From contig NZ_JACJUG010000023.1 of NCBI RefSeq assembly GCF_014174515.1, forward strand, positions 28,346 through 92,345: 64,000 nt of DNA, in the 5' to 3' direction. The notes under the pieces were generated by a model that was not told the origin of the DNA, searched no databases, and saw nothing but the letters and a program-made list of their open reading frames with translations. A program made the position numbers and the translations under genes. Of this stretch, positions 18,282 to 26,601 are shown in pieces. This stretch comes from Mitsuaria sp. WAJ17. Lineage in GTDB: Bacteria; Pseudomonadota; Gammaproteobacteria; Burkholderiales; Burkholderiaceae_C. Position 1 is the stretch's first letter, and each line of letters begins with the position of its first letter.

Positions 18282-18977
18282 TCAGCCGGCGCTCCCCTCG
18301 GACTGCCGGTCCAGCCGGTAGCCGAAACCGTAGACAGGGACGATCTGCCAGCCGTGCTGGCCGTTGAGCTGCAGCTTCTTGCGCAGGCGGCTCACGTGGG
18401 TGTCCACGGTGCGGGTGTCTACGTCGGCGTGGATGCCCCAGATGCTGTTGAGCAGGTGGTCGCGGCTCAGCAGCTTGCCGGGGTTCTGCATCATGTAGAC
18501 GGCGAGGTCGAACTCCTTCTGCGACAGGGTGATGGCCTCGCCCTGCACGGTGAGGCGCTGGCGGCTGATGTCGGCCTCGTAGTCGCCCAGGCGCAGCACG
18601 GGCATCTCGCGCAGGTTCACGCGCCGGGCGACGTTGGCCAGCCGGGCCCGCAGCTCCAGGGGCTTGGGTGGCTTGACGATGTAGTCGTCGGCTCCGGCCT
18701 GCAGCCCCTGGCAGACGGTGGCTTCGTCGTCCCGGACGGTGACCACCACGACCGGCACTTCCCAGCCCAGGTTGCCGCGGATCCAGCCGAGGGCATCCAG
18801 CCCGGTCCCGTCCGGCAGCTGCCAGTCCACGAGGATGGCGTCGAAGCGTTCACGCTCCAGCAACTGCTTCAGGCTTGCCACGCTGCCGGCCTGCTTGCTG
18901 GTATGCCCTGCTTCGGCCAGCCAGAGGGCAAGCAGGGCGCTCTGGTCCTCGTCGTCCTCGGCGATCGCGACATGCAT
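18282..18977 (-). CDS. OmpR-family DNA-binding response regulator
   Basis: A 231-residue two-domain regulator. The receiver (1-120) has the acidic pair in IAEDDED, phospho-acceptor Asp51 in ILVDWQLPDG and the conserved Lys in DYIVKPPKP. The winged helix (about 135-225) has TLSQKEFDLAVYMMQNPGKLLSRDHL and DTRTVDTHVSRLRKKL. No partner kinase is adjacent; it is divergent from the PP2C-HATPase gene, with a weak copy of the repeated promoter element between them. OmpR-type regulators bind tandem sites about 11 bp apart, so this protein is a natural candidate to bind that element (inference). Confidence 0.9.
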   Translation of the reverse strand: MHVAIAEDDEDQSALLALWLAEAGHTSKQAGSVASLKQLLERERFDAILVDWQLPDGTGLDALGWIRGNLGWEVPVVVVTVRDDEATVCQGLQAGADDYIVKPPKPLELRARLANVARRVNLREMPVLRLGDYEADISRQRLTVQGEAITLSQKEFDLAVYMMQNPGKLLSRDHLLNSIWGIHADVDTRTVDTHVSRLRKKLQLNGQHGWQIVPVYGFGYRLDRQSEGSAG

Positions 18978-19096
18978 GCCCGCGCTCCTGTGGTGGGGGA
19001 TGGTGGCATCCTACGTCGCACTGCCGGATCGCGTCGCCTCCATCGTCGGCGGAACGAGAACCCTGACACGATCGCCGGCGCTCGGCGGAACCAGTA

Positions 19097-19140
19097 CACA
19101 GTGACGCCACACTTGCCTTGCAGTAGACGATAGGCTGGCA
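19097..19140 (+). promoter_or_regulatory. Repeated EPS-regulon promoter element, copy a (weak)
   Basis: CACAGTGACGCCACA (19097-19111) has two CACA half-sites 11 bp apart. After 19 nt comes TAGGCTGGCA (19131-19140), which matches the downstream block of the other copies only at TGGC. It lies 84 nt ahead of the chosen start of the PP2C-HATPase gene. Confidence 0.4.
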
Positions 19141-19223
19141 CCACCGGGCTGGAGGCGGGCGTGGGCCCGCCCTGGCGCGCAGCGGGAGGCAGGCATGCGG
19201 GACGAGGGCTCTTCTCGGGAGGG

Positions 19224-22043
19224 GTGGTGGACACGTCGGCGCTGAGCCGTCCGGCGCGTGGGGTGCCGCTGCGTCGCTGGCTGTCTGCGGTGCTGCCTGC
19301 CTCGCTGACGGGGCGCGTCGTACTGCTGTTCAGCGCCACCGTCATCCTGCCGCTGTGCCTGGGGCTGGCCTTGTTCCTGCATCGCGAGTTCACCACCGGC
19401 ATTGAGGATGCCATGGGCACGGGGCAGGTTCTCACGGAGGCCGTGCTCCCGGCGATCAATGACAGCCTGGTGGTGGGTGACTACGACACCGTGCGCCGCA
19501 GCCTGGACCGGCTGGTGCGCAACACGCCCTACGAGTCCGCCCAGTTCATCGACATGGACGGGGGACGGCTGGAAGTCCGGGCCCCCAGCCGTCCGAGGGG
19601 CCTCTTGCCCCCGGCCTTTTTTGTGGGCTGGATTCAGGACCGGACGGGCGAAGTCAACATCGTGTGCAAGGTCGGGGGCAAGGACTACGGCGTGCTGCGC
19701 CTGCGTTTCGCCGCGGCCAGCCTGGCACAGGAGCGCTGGACCCTCACCCTGGTGTCTCTCGGGCTGGGCGCGCTGACCCTGCTCCTGGCGACCGCCGTGA
19801 TGCGGCTGAGCCTGCGGCGCTGGCTGGAACCGCTGGCCCGGCTGCGGGCCGGGGCCCTGGGGGCTGCGGTGGCTGGCACACCGGGAGCGCCGATCGAGAT
19901 CAGCTCCGCCGTCGATGCCTTCGTCCAGCGCGAGCAGGTTTTGCACCGGCAGCGCATCACGGCGGAGGCCACGCTGGCCGCGGTGCAGGATGGCGTGATC
20001 ACGCTGGCTGTGGATGGCGAGGTGCTGAACGTCAACCGCGCGGCCGCCGCCATGCTGGGTCAGCCGGGCGCGTTGTGGTGCGGGCGCAGCGTCTGGCAGG
20101 CGCTGCCGCAGCTGGTTCGGGTCGGCGGCGGGGCGCCGCCGACGCTGGCACCCTGCCAGTGGTCGGCCATCGTCGCGCTGCCCGACGGGTCCGGTGCTGC
20201 GCGCACCCTGGACCTGGCCCTGGGTCCGATCTCCGATGCGCAAGGCCAGGTGATTGGCCATGTGCTGAGCCTGCGCGATGTGTCGGAGCGGGAGGCCTAC
20301 GAGCAGCGCCTGCACGCCGAGCTGGAGATGCGCCGCGCCGCTGCCGAGGCCCTGCACAGCACGCTCAGGCGCCTGCTTCAGGGGCGCGACATGGGGGAGG
20401 CGCTGGCCCTGGCGCCCTCGGACCTGGAAGGCGTGGCCCGCCTGGTGGCGGACCTGGTGCAGCAGCGCGAGGAAGACCAGCAGGCCTTGCGCTTCCAGAA
20501 GCGGGCCCAGGACGCCCATGCGGCCATCACGATCGCCGACGCCGACGGCCGCATCATCTACGCCAACGACAAGATGCTGGAGCTCACCGGCTTCGCGCTG
20601 CATGAGCTGCTGGGTGAGCGCCACCATGTGCTGAGCTCGGGCGTGCACCCGCCAGCCTTCTTCGCCGAGCTGTGGCAGACCATCGCCGCCGGCCTGGTGT
20701 GGCACGGGGAGATCATCGACCGCAGCAAGTCCGGTGAACGGCTCTGGCTGGACACCACCATCGTGCCCGCGCTGGATGCCGACGGACGGGTGCAGCGCTA
20801 CATCGCCATCCGCACCGACGTCAGCCGGTTGCGCCGCATCGAGCAGGCCCTGGCTGAGGCCCAGGCCCGGGAGCTGGACACCGCCCGCCTGATCCAGACC
20901 TCTCTCCTGATCGGTGATGTGCCTGCGCAGCTCCAGAGCGTGGCCATCGCCTGCTACAACCGTGCGTCGCGCGGCATCGACGGCGACTTCTACGCCATCA
21001 CCCCGCTCAGCGAGGACTGCTTCGAGCTCCTGGTGGGCGACGTCATGGGCAAGGGCGTGCCCGCGGCGCTGGTCGGCGCGGCCGTGCGCACCCATTACAG
21101 CCGGGTGGTGAGCGAGCTCATGGCGGCTAGCCTGCTCCACCAGGCGCCCCGCCTGCCCACGCCGGCGGACATCCTCAACGCCCTGCAGGCCCAGCTGGCG
21201 CCCCGCCTGATGGAGCTCGAGACTTTCGTGACCGTCGCGCTGTACCGGGTGGACCTGCGCGCGGGCCGGATCGACTTCGTCAATGGCGGGCACACACCGC
21301 TGCTCCTGATCACACCCGAGGGCGAGGTGCTCCGGCTCCTGGGCGACAACGCACCCCTGGGCGTGCTGCCCGACGAGCACTACACCCAGGCCCAGGTTGA
21401 GCTGTCGCCGGGGGCCACGCTCCTGGTCTACTCCGATGGCATCACCGAGGCCAAGTCCTCGGCCGGTGCCGAGTTCGGCGAGGAGCGGTTGCGCGAGCTC
21501 ATGGCCGAGGCGGCACGCCTGGCCGTGCCGGCCGATGTCAGCCTTCAGCTGCTGAGGCGCCGCCTGGCGGACTTTGCCGACCCCCTGGCGCTGCAGGACG
21601 ACGAAACGGCCGTTCTCGTCCGCCTGCCCGGTGCTGAGCAAAGCGCCACCCGCCATGTGCGCCTTCCCTGGCGCCGAGAAGCCCTGACCGTGCTGCGCGA
21701 GGCCCTGAAGGCGGTCGGTCAGGATCAGGGCATGCCCGAGGAGGTCTTGGACCGCATGGTGCTGGCCAGCTTCGAGGCGGCTGCGAACATCGTTCGCCAT
21801 GCCCAGGCTCCCTTTGCCGACGCCTGCCTGCACTGCGAGATCACCCCGGGCAGGCGCCAGGTGGAGGTGTCGCTGTGGAACGTGGGTGATCCTTTTGATC
21901 CGCCTGACGTGCTAACGCCGGACTTTAGCGGTCATTCGGAGGGCGGATTCGGCCTCTACATCATCCGCAGCCTCAGCAGTGCCACGCATTTCCATCATCC
22001 GCTGGCCGATCTCAACCAGACGGTGCTCCGGTTTGAGTGGTGA
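19224..22043 (+). CDS. Membrane PAS-PAS-PP2C (SpoIIE/RsbU) phosphatase fused to RsbW-like HATPase
   Basis: A 939-residue partner-switching regulator. TM1 (about 29-53), a periplasmic part, TM2 (about 171-193), PAS1 (about 244-355), PAS2 (about 428-535), a PP2C/SpoIIE domain (about 560-770) and a HATPase_c_2 domain (about 812-939). PP2C metal motifs: IDGDFYAITPL, VGDVMGKGVPAAL, YSDGITEA, DDETAVLV. ATPase boxes: EAAANIVRHAQ (N box), NVGDPFDPPD and GGFGLYIIRSL. Such fusions (compare HsbR of Pseudomonas) both phosphorylate and dephosphorylate an STAS antagonist; the STAS gene at 29.19 kb is the likely partner. GTG at 19224 or 19227 follows a GGGAGG site; an upstream GTG at 19161 is possible. It overlaps the convergent cyclase gene by 32 bp. 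Confidence 0.9.
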   Translation: MVDTSALSRPARGVPLRRWLSAVLPASLTGRVVLLFSATVILPLCLGLALFLHREFTTGIEDAMGTGQVLTEAVLPAINDSLVVGDYDTVRRSLDRLVRNTPYESAQFIDMDGGRLEVRAPSRPRGLLPPAFFVGWIQDRTGEVNIVCKVGGKDYGVLRLRFAAASLAQERWTLTLVSLGLGALTLLLATAVMRLSLRRWLEPLARLRAGALGAAVAGTPGAPIEISSAVDAFVQREQVLHRQRITAEATLAAVQDGVITLAVDGEVLNVNRAAAAMLGQPGALWCGRSVWQALPQLVRVGGGAPPTLAPCQWSAIVALPDGSGAARTLDLALGPISDAQGQVIGHVLSLRDVSEREAYEQRLHAELEMRRAAAEALHSTLRRLLQGRDMGEALALAPSDLEGVARLVADLVQQREEDQQALRFQKRAQDAHAAITIADADGRIIYANDKMLELTGFALHELLGERHHVLSSGVHPPAFFAELWQTIAAGLVWHGEIIDRSKSGERLWLDTTIVPALDADGRVQRYIAIRTDVSRLRRIEQALAEAQARELDTARLIQTSLLIGDVPAQLQSVAIACYNRASRGIDGDFYAITPLSEDCFELLVGDVMGKGVPAALVGAAVRTHYSRVVSELMAASLLHQAPRLPTPADILNALQAQLAPRLMELETFVTVALYRVDLRAGRIDFVNGGHTPLLLITPEGEVLRLLGDNAPLGVLPDEHYTQAQVELSPGATLLVYSDGITEAKSSAGAEFGEERLRELMAEAARLAVPADVSLQLLRRRLADFADPLALQDDETAVLVRLPGAEQSATRHVRLPWRREALTVLREALKAVGQDQGMPEEVLDRMVLASFEAAANIVRHAQAPFADACLHCEITPGRRQVEVSLWNVGDPFDPPDVLTPDFSGHSEGGFGLYIIRSLSSATHFHHPLADLNQTVLRFEW

Positions 22044-22947
22044 TCGGGAGGCTTGAGGCCAGCGGCGGCGGCCGTGCCGAAGCGCAGAGATGCGCAGCGG
22101 CCCCGGGGGGGCAGCGGCAGGTGCTGCCGGCGCGGGCCTTGGCCATCCGCATGGCGCGGTCGGCCTGATCCAGCAGTGACACCAGCTGGGCAGGCTGGCC
22201 GGGGATCCAGCAGGCTTCGCCCACGCTGCAGCGCAGGGCGTAGGGCTTGCCGCTGTCGCGGTTGTGCCTGTCCAGGGCGGCCAGCAGCCGCACGGCGGGT
22301 GAGGCAGCGAACAAGGCCGGGTCGTTCAAGGCGATGGCGGCGAATTCGTCCCCGCCCAGGCGGGCAACGACATCGCTGGCACGGAAGGTGCCGCGCAGCA
22401 GTTCGGCGAAGTCCTGCAGGGCCCGGTCCCCCTCGGCGTGGCCATGCTGGTCATTGATCGGCTTGAAGCCGTCCAGGTCGAAGTAGTAGAGGCTCAGCGG
22501 CAGGCCCGCCTGGGCGCACAAGCGCAGGGCGAAGTCGGCCCCTTGCTGGAAGCCATCGCGGCTGCACAGGCCGGTCAGGCTGTCATGTCGGGTCCGCCAG
22601 CACAGCTCGAGTTCGGTCGCGACCGTTTGGCCCAACTGGGTCAGCAGCGCCAGATCGTCCTCGCTGAAGGCGTGAGGCCGGCGGTCCGCCAGCACCAGGC
22701 GCCCGATGCTGCGTCCCCTTGCGTCCAGCAGGGGGTGGTGAAGCAGGAAGGGGAACTGCAGCAGGGCCAGGGAACGGGCCACAGGATCGTCTGTGGCGTG
22801 GCCCGGGATGCCGAACTCCAGCAGCCGCTCATGGCGCTCATCGACGATCCAGGCCAGCGGGACGCCGAACAGGCGGCAGGCCAGGCTGCTGATGCGTTCA
22901 AAGCGGCCAAGCTGCTCGTCGTCCAAAGGCGGCGGGCGTGTGTCCAT
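22012..22947 (-). CDS. GAF-GGDEF diguanylate cyclase
   Basis: A 311-residue soluble cyclase predicted to make c-di-GMP. A GAF-like sensor occupies about 10-140 (FERISSLACRLFGVPLAWIV is typical). The GGDEF domain follows (about 145-300), with the intact signature RLGGDEFAAIAL and an RxxD inhibitory site (RASD) five residues upstream. The ATG at 22947 lies 8 nt after the large fusion gene's stop, so it is the last gene of the 26.5-22.0 kb minus-strand operon, placing c-di-GMP synthesis inside a polysaccharide operon. The C-terminal tail (about 290-311) is Pro/Ala-rich and overlaps the convergent phosphatase gene. Confidence 0.9.
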   Translation of the reverse strand: MDTRPPPLDDEQLGRFERISSLACRLFGVPLAWIVDERHERLLEFGIPGHATDDPVARSLALLQFPFLLHHPLLDARGRSIGRLVLADRRPHAFSEDDLALLTQLGQTVATELELCWRTRHDSLTGLCSRDGFQQGADFALRLCAQAGLPLSLYYFDLDGFKPINDQHGHAEGDRALQDFAELLRGTFRASDVVARLGGDEFAAIALNDPALFAASPAVRLLAALDRHNRDSGKPYALRCSVGEACWIPGQPAQLVSLLDQADRAMRMAKARAGSTCRCPPGAAAHLCASARPPPLASSLPITTQTGAPSG

Positions 22948-22955
22948 GGCTAACC

Positions 22956-25757
22956 TCACGAAGTGGACAGGCCCGAGCGGCGATCCTGCGGCCGGGGCGG
23001 CACCTGACCCTGCGAGCACAGGATCTGAAGGCGGGCCAGCCAGTGGGACTGGTGGGCGCAGTAGATGTCAGCGGCCGCCTCCGCCTCAGAGCGGCAGGCC
23101 GGGTCTTCAAACCACGCCGGGGCGTGAAGCAACCCGATGGGCAGCTCCGACAGGGTGCGCTGCCAGGCCGGGTCGATGGCGCACCAGGTGGCGGCCTGAC
23201 GGGGGCGTGCGCCAAACCAGGCACGATGACCGCGCATCACCTCCAGCAGGCCGATCCAGTGGCACAGCAGGCGGGCGGGCAGGGAGGCCCGCTGGCGGGG
23301 CAGGCGCAGCACCGTGCTGCGCGGCTTGCCCCGCACGTTGGCCGGCTCCAGCACGACGGTCTGGCGTGTCCAAGGCGCCTGGCGGCGCACAAGCGCATGG
23401 CCCAGCAGGGCCGGCAGGGCCACGGGCGCGGACAGGGCCGCCATCACACCGGCCAGCACGCGGCCGCTTGGCGAGCTCCCGGCGGGAGGCTGGGCCGGAG
23501 CGAGGGGCATCAGCAGGGCGTCCTGGGTGGCCAGCACGGTTCGGATGCGCAGGCCGATGTGGCGGAGCTGATTGCCCCGCACCACCGACCACTCCAGGTC
23601 CAAGCTGCGGCCCACATAGGTGCCGGCCAGGATCAGGCTCTGGCGGACGGTGCTGCCCTCCGAGACCACCACGTCTTCGAACAGATAGGTCCGCGGACCC
23701 AGCACCGCGCCTGCCTCGACCAGGCAGCCCGGGCCAACCAGCACCGGGCCTTCGATGCGGGCGCTGTCGTGCACATGGGCGGACGGATGCATGGCGCCCC
23801 AGGGCATGGCACGCCAGCTGGCCGGCACGCCCAGGTGCGGGCGGCCTTGACTGGCCAGCGACTGCAGCTGCAGAAGGCCCAGACCGTCCAGGCGGCTGAT
23901 GACGAGCTGGGGGTTCAGGCGCAGGCGGCGCGCCGTTTGACGCTCCAGGTGGCGGGCCAGGTCCTCGCGGGTCCAGTGAGATTCGCAGCCCAGTCGCGTG
24001 GCGCCCGGCCCGCTGGCCCAGCCACTCCAGCGTGTGCTGTGGGCCTGGTTCACCAGCACGGCGACGCGGTCGCTTTCCAGCAGCCGTTCCAGGCTGTGGG
24101 CATCGATCCAGCTGTCGCAGTGGCCAATGAGCACCCGGTGTGTTTCCTGCAGGGCCGCCTGGGACAACACGCCGTAGGGCTGCTGCGGATCCTTGACCAC
24201 GTGCATCCGGATCTGCACACCCCAGCGCGCGCCCTCGCCGAGGCGGGCGCGCAGGGCCTCTGGGCTGTCGCAGGCCACCACGTCGATGTACTTCACGTTG
24301 GCCCGGGCCAGCAGCTCGATCTGGCGTTCGATGAGCGTGGCGTGCCCCACCGGCAGGAGCGCCGTGGGCGTGGGGCCGGACAAGGGCAGGTCCGGCGCAG
24401 CCAGCGGCGTGGCGAACAGCACCGCGCGGACCAGGCCCGCGGAGCCTGCGGTGCTGGACAGCGGGGCGGGATCATCGATTTGTGCCCGCCGCCAGCCCAG
24501 GGCCTGGGCCAGCACGCGGCCCAGGAAGGTCAGGTTGCCCACCAGGTAGCGGCGCCACATGCGGCCGGGCTCCTGCCAAAGGCGGTACAGCCATTCGCAA
24601 CCCAGTTCGCGCAGCCACTCGGGCGCCCGGGGAATGCGGCCGCTGACGAAATCGAACAGGCCGCCCACGCCCAGGGCCACGCGCACGCCCAGCAGGGTGC
24701 CGTAGCGATCCACAAAGGTCTCCTGCAGGGGCACGCCGCGAGCGACGAGCAGCAGCTCGGCGCCGCTGGCGCAGATGTCGGCCGCCACCGCGCCCTCATC
24801 AGCGGCGGTGAAGTAGCCGTCGCGCGCGCCCACCACCTGCAGGCCCGGCCAGCGGTCCTCCAAATCGCCCGCCACCTGCTGGGCGATGCCGGGCGCGCCG
24901 CCCAGCAGGTAGAGCCGGGCATGGCGGTGGTTCAGTCGCGCCATGAGGCGGGGATAGAGGTCGGTACCGTTGACGTTCTGCTTCAGGGGGGTGCCCAGCA
25001 GCTGGCCGGCGATCTTGATGCCGATGCCGTCGGGCAGCACCAGGGCCGCGCGGCGCAGGGCACGGCGGTAGCCGCGGTCCCGGGCCGCAGTGTTCACGCA
25101 GGCCGCGTTGGCGAAGCAGACCAGCTCGCCGCGTCCGCTGTCCATCAGCTGCTCGATGCGAGTAAGGGCCTCGTGCATCGACAGGTTGTGGATGGCGACG
25201 TCGGCGACCTGCAGCAGATCCGGGAAACGGCTGGCCCGCGGCGGTAGTAGCCGGACCAGCACCGCCCGTATCAGCAGCCCGGCGTGGCGGCGCAGGCTGC
25301 GTTGCTGCCAGTCGGCCTGGTCCAGCGAGGACTCGTCGCTGAAGTCGATGGCCGCGCGTCGGCAGATCTGCCAGCGGTTGACCAGGCCCGGCCGCACCGG
25401 TGGCGCCATTGGGAGGGTCTGCTCATCCACCGGCAGAGGGCGCGGGCCGACCCAGGACAGGTCGCCCAGCAGCACGTTCCACACGGACGGCCAGTGCGCG
25501 GCGCCGAGGCGTCGGGCGAAGCGCCCCCAGAAGCCGCCGGAGAGCCGCAGCCCATACCGGTAGAAGCAGTGTCCCTGGCGCCCTACGGTGGCCTCGCGCT
25601 CCCAGAGGCCGAGCTTCCAGCTGAGCAAGAGCGGCAGCCCCAGCGGGACCATTGCCAGGACGGCCAGGGCCAGATCGAAGGCCCGCAGGCGGGCCTCCAG
25701 GCCCGGTGTGCTGAGGGCGGCGGGGCGGGGCGTCCGGGAAGGGTGGTTGGCTTCCAT
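22956..25757 (-). CDS. Four-module polysaccharide fusion protein: degenerate sugar transferase + WecG/TagA/CpsF + degenerate nucleotidyltransferase/LbH
   Basis: A 933-residue fusion. Residues about 20-175 look like a priming sugar transferase (VWNVLLGDLSWVGPRPL, VRPGLVNRWQICRR), but the catalytic region LDELPQ has become GAAHWPS. Residues about 183-415 form a full WecG/TagA/CpsF glycosyltransferase (LPDGIGIKIA, NVNGTDLYPRL, LGVGGLFDFVSGRIPRAP, EWLYRLWQEPGRM). Residues about 430-600 resemble a sugar nucleotidyltransferase (TALLPVGHATLIERQIELLA) lacking the GGxGTR loop. Then a left-handed-helix stretch (ARIEGPVLVGPGCLVEAGAV) and an unassigned tail with helices (about 700-933). The WecG part probably adds the second sugar to the lipid carrier. 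The ATG at 25757 has an AGGAG site; the canonical sugar transferase ends 36 bp upstream. Confidence 0.85.
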   Translation of the reverse strand: MEANHPSRTPRPAALSTPGLEARLRAFDLALAVLAMVPLGLPLLLSWKLGLWEREATVGRQGHCFYRYGLRLSGGFWGRFARRLGAAHWPSVWNVLLGDLSWVGPRPLPVDEQTLPMAPPVRPGLVNRWQICRRAAIDFSDESSLDQADWQQRSLRRHAGLLIRAVLVRLLPPRASRFPDLLQVADVAIHNLSMHEALTRIEQLMDSGRGELVCFANAACVNTAARDRGYRRALRRAALVLPDGIGIKIAGQLLGTPLKQNVNGTDLYPRLMARLNHRHARLYLLGGAPGIAQQVAGDLEDRWPGLQVVGARDGYFTAADEGAVAADICASGAELLLVARGVPLQETFVDRYGTLLGVRVALGVGGLFDFVSGRIPRAPEWLRELGCEWLYRLWQEPGRMWRRYLVGNLTFLGRVLAQALGWRRAQIDDPAPLSSTAGSAGLVRAVLFATPLAAPDLPLSGPTPTALLPVGHATLIERQIELLARANVKYIDVVACDSPEALRARLGEGARWGVQIRMHVVKDPQQPYGVLSQAALQETHRVLIGHCDSWIDAHSLERLLESDRVAVLVNQAHSTRWSGWASGPGATRLGCESHWTREDLARHLERQTARRLRLNPQLVISRLDGLGLLQLQSLASQGRPHLGVPASWRAMPWGAMHPSAHVHDSARIEGPVLVGPGCLVEAGAVLGPRTYLFEDVVVSEGSTVRQSLILAGTYVGRSLDLEWSVVRGNQLRHIGLRIRTVLATQDALLMPLAPAQPPAGSSPSGRVLAGVMAALSAPVALPALLGHALVRRQAPWTRQTVVLEPANVRGKPRSTVLRLPRQRASLPARLLCHWIGLLEVMRGHRAWFGARPRQAATWCAIDPAWQRTLSELPIGLLHAPAWFEDPACRSEAEAAADIYCAHQSHWLARLQILCSQGQVPPRPQDRRSGLSTS

Positions 25758-25793
25758 GGTGGGGCTCCTCAAGGTGGCTGCCAGGCTCGGGGT

Positions 25794-26483
25794 TCAGTAG
25801 GCGCCGCGCCCGCTGATGACGGCGGGCACGGTCCTGGCGAGCAGCTTCAGGTCCAGTCCGGGCGAGGCTTGACGGATGTACTCCAGGTCCAGCATCACCT
25901 GGGTCTCGAAGGGCAGCTCGCTGCGTCCGCTGACCTGCCAGAGACCGGTCAGGCCGGGCAGTGCATGCAGGCGGGCCCGGTCATCGAAGGCATAGCGATC
26001 CACCTCGCGCGCCAGGGCAGGCCGGGGCCCCACCAGGCTCATGTGGCCGCGCACCACGCTCCATAGCTGGGGCAGCTCGTCCAGGCTGCAGCGCCGGATC
26101 ATGCGTCCCAGGGGCGTGATGCGCGGGTCGTTCTTCATCTTGAAGGTGATGCCCTGGGCGCCGTGCTGGTTCAGCGCGGCGATGGCAGCCTGGCGGGCCT
26201 CGGCATCGATGTACATCGAACGCAGCTTGGGGAAGGGGAAGGGGCGGCCGTCACGGCCGATGCGGGGCTGCCAGAAGAGCACCGGGCCGCCGTCCTGCAG
26301 CTTGATGCCCAGGGCCAGCAGCAGAAGAAGGGGCGACAGCAGCAGGAGCAGGCTGGCGGCCACCAGCACGTCCAGGATGCGCTTGACGCGAGACGGTCCG
26401 CGGGTCTGCAGGCGCCAGCGCAGGCGGGCCAGTCGGGCATGGCGGCGCCGGGCGGCGGGCGAGAGCAGGTCGCTGGGATTCAT
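25794..26483 (-). CDS. Undecaprenyl-phosphate sugar phosphotransferase (priming glycosyltransferase)
   Basis: A 229-residue bacterial sugar transferase that would load the first sugar phosphate onto undecaprenyl phosphate. Visible: VKRILDVLVAASLLLLLSPL (membrane hairpin about 32-62), GGPVLFWQPRIGRDGRPF, the catalytic region RCSLDELPQLWSVVRGHMSL, VGPRPALAREVDRY and LPGLTGLWQVSGRSEL. All key residues are present, unlike the degenerate copy in the next gene. This short form lacks the extra N-terminal helices of WcaJ/WbaP. The ATG at 26483 has a GGAGA site. First gene of an operon running to 22.0 kb, preceded by promoter element b. Confidence 0.94.
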   Translation of the reverse strand: MNPSDLLSPAARRRHARLARLRWRLQTRGPSRVKRILDVLVAASLLLLLSPLLLLLALGIKLQDGGPVLFWQPRIGRDGRPFPFPKLRSMYIDAEARQAAIAALNQHGAQGITFKMKNDPRITPLGRMIRRCSLDELPQLWSVVRGHMSLVGPRPALAREVDRYAFDDRARLHALPGLTGLWQVSGRSELPFETQVMLDLEYIRQASPGLDLKLLARTVPAVISGRGAY

Positions 26484-26503
26484 GAAGGTCTCCGGCGGAT
26501 GGG

Positions 26504-26553
26504 GATGGGGCCATTACAGACAAAGACCGTCCCGAGGTTGTGACGCCTTTGTC
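26504..26553 (-). promoter_or_regulatory. Repeated EPS-regulon promoter element, copy b
   Basis: On the minus strand, GACAAAGGCGTCACA (26553-26539) is followed by exactly 19 nt and then CTGTAATGGCCCCATC (26519-26504). TGTAAT within this block is a 5/6 match to a -10 box. It precedes the priming sugar transferase gene, leaving a normal leader with a GGAGA ribosome site. A GACAAAG/CTTTGTC inverted repeat (26519-26525 and 26547-26553) also spans the site. Confidence 0.7.
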
Positions 26554-26601
26554 AAAACGGCCGCCGCTTCCTGCTTGGCCGATCCGGCGGTGGGCAGTAG
26601 C

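Noticed and set aside
19011..21833. Long minus-strand frame opposite the PP2C-HATPase gene
   Set aside because: No recognisable domain, and the plus strand carries all PP2C and ATPase motifs.
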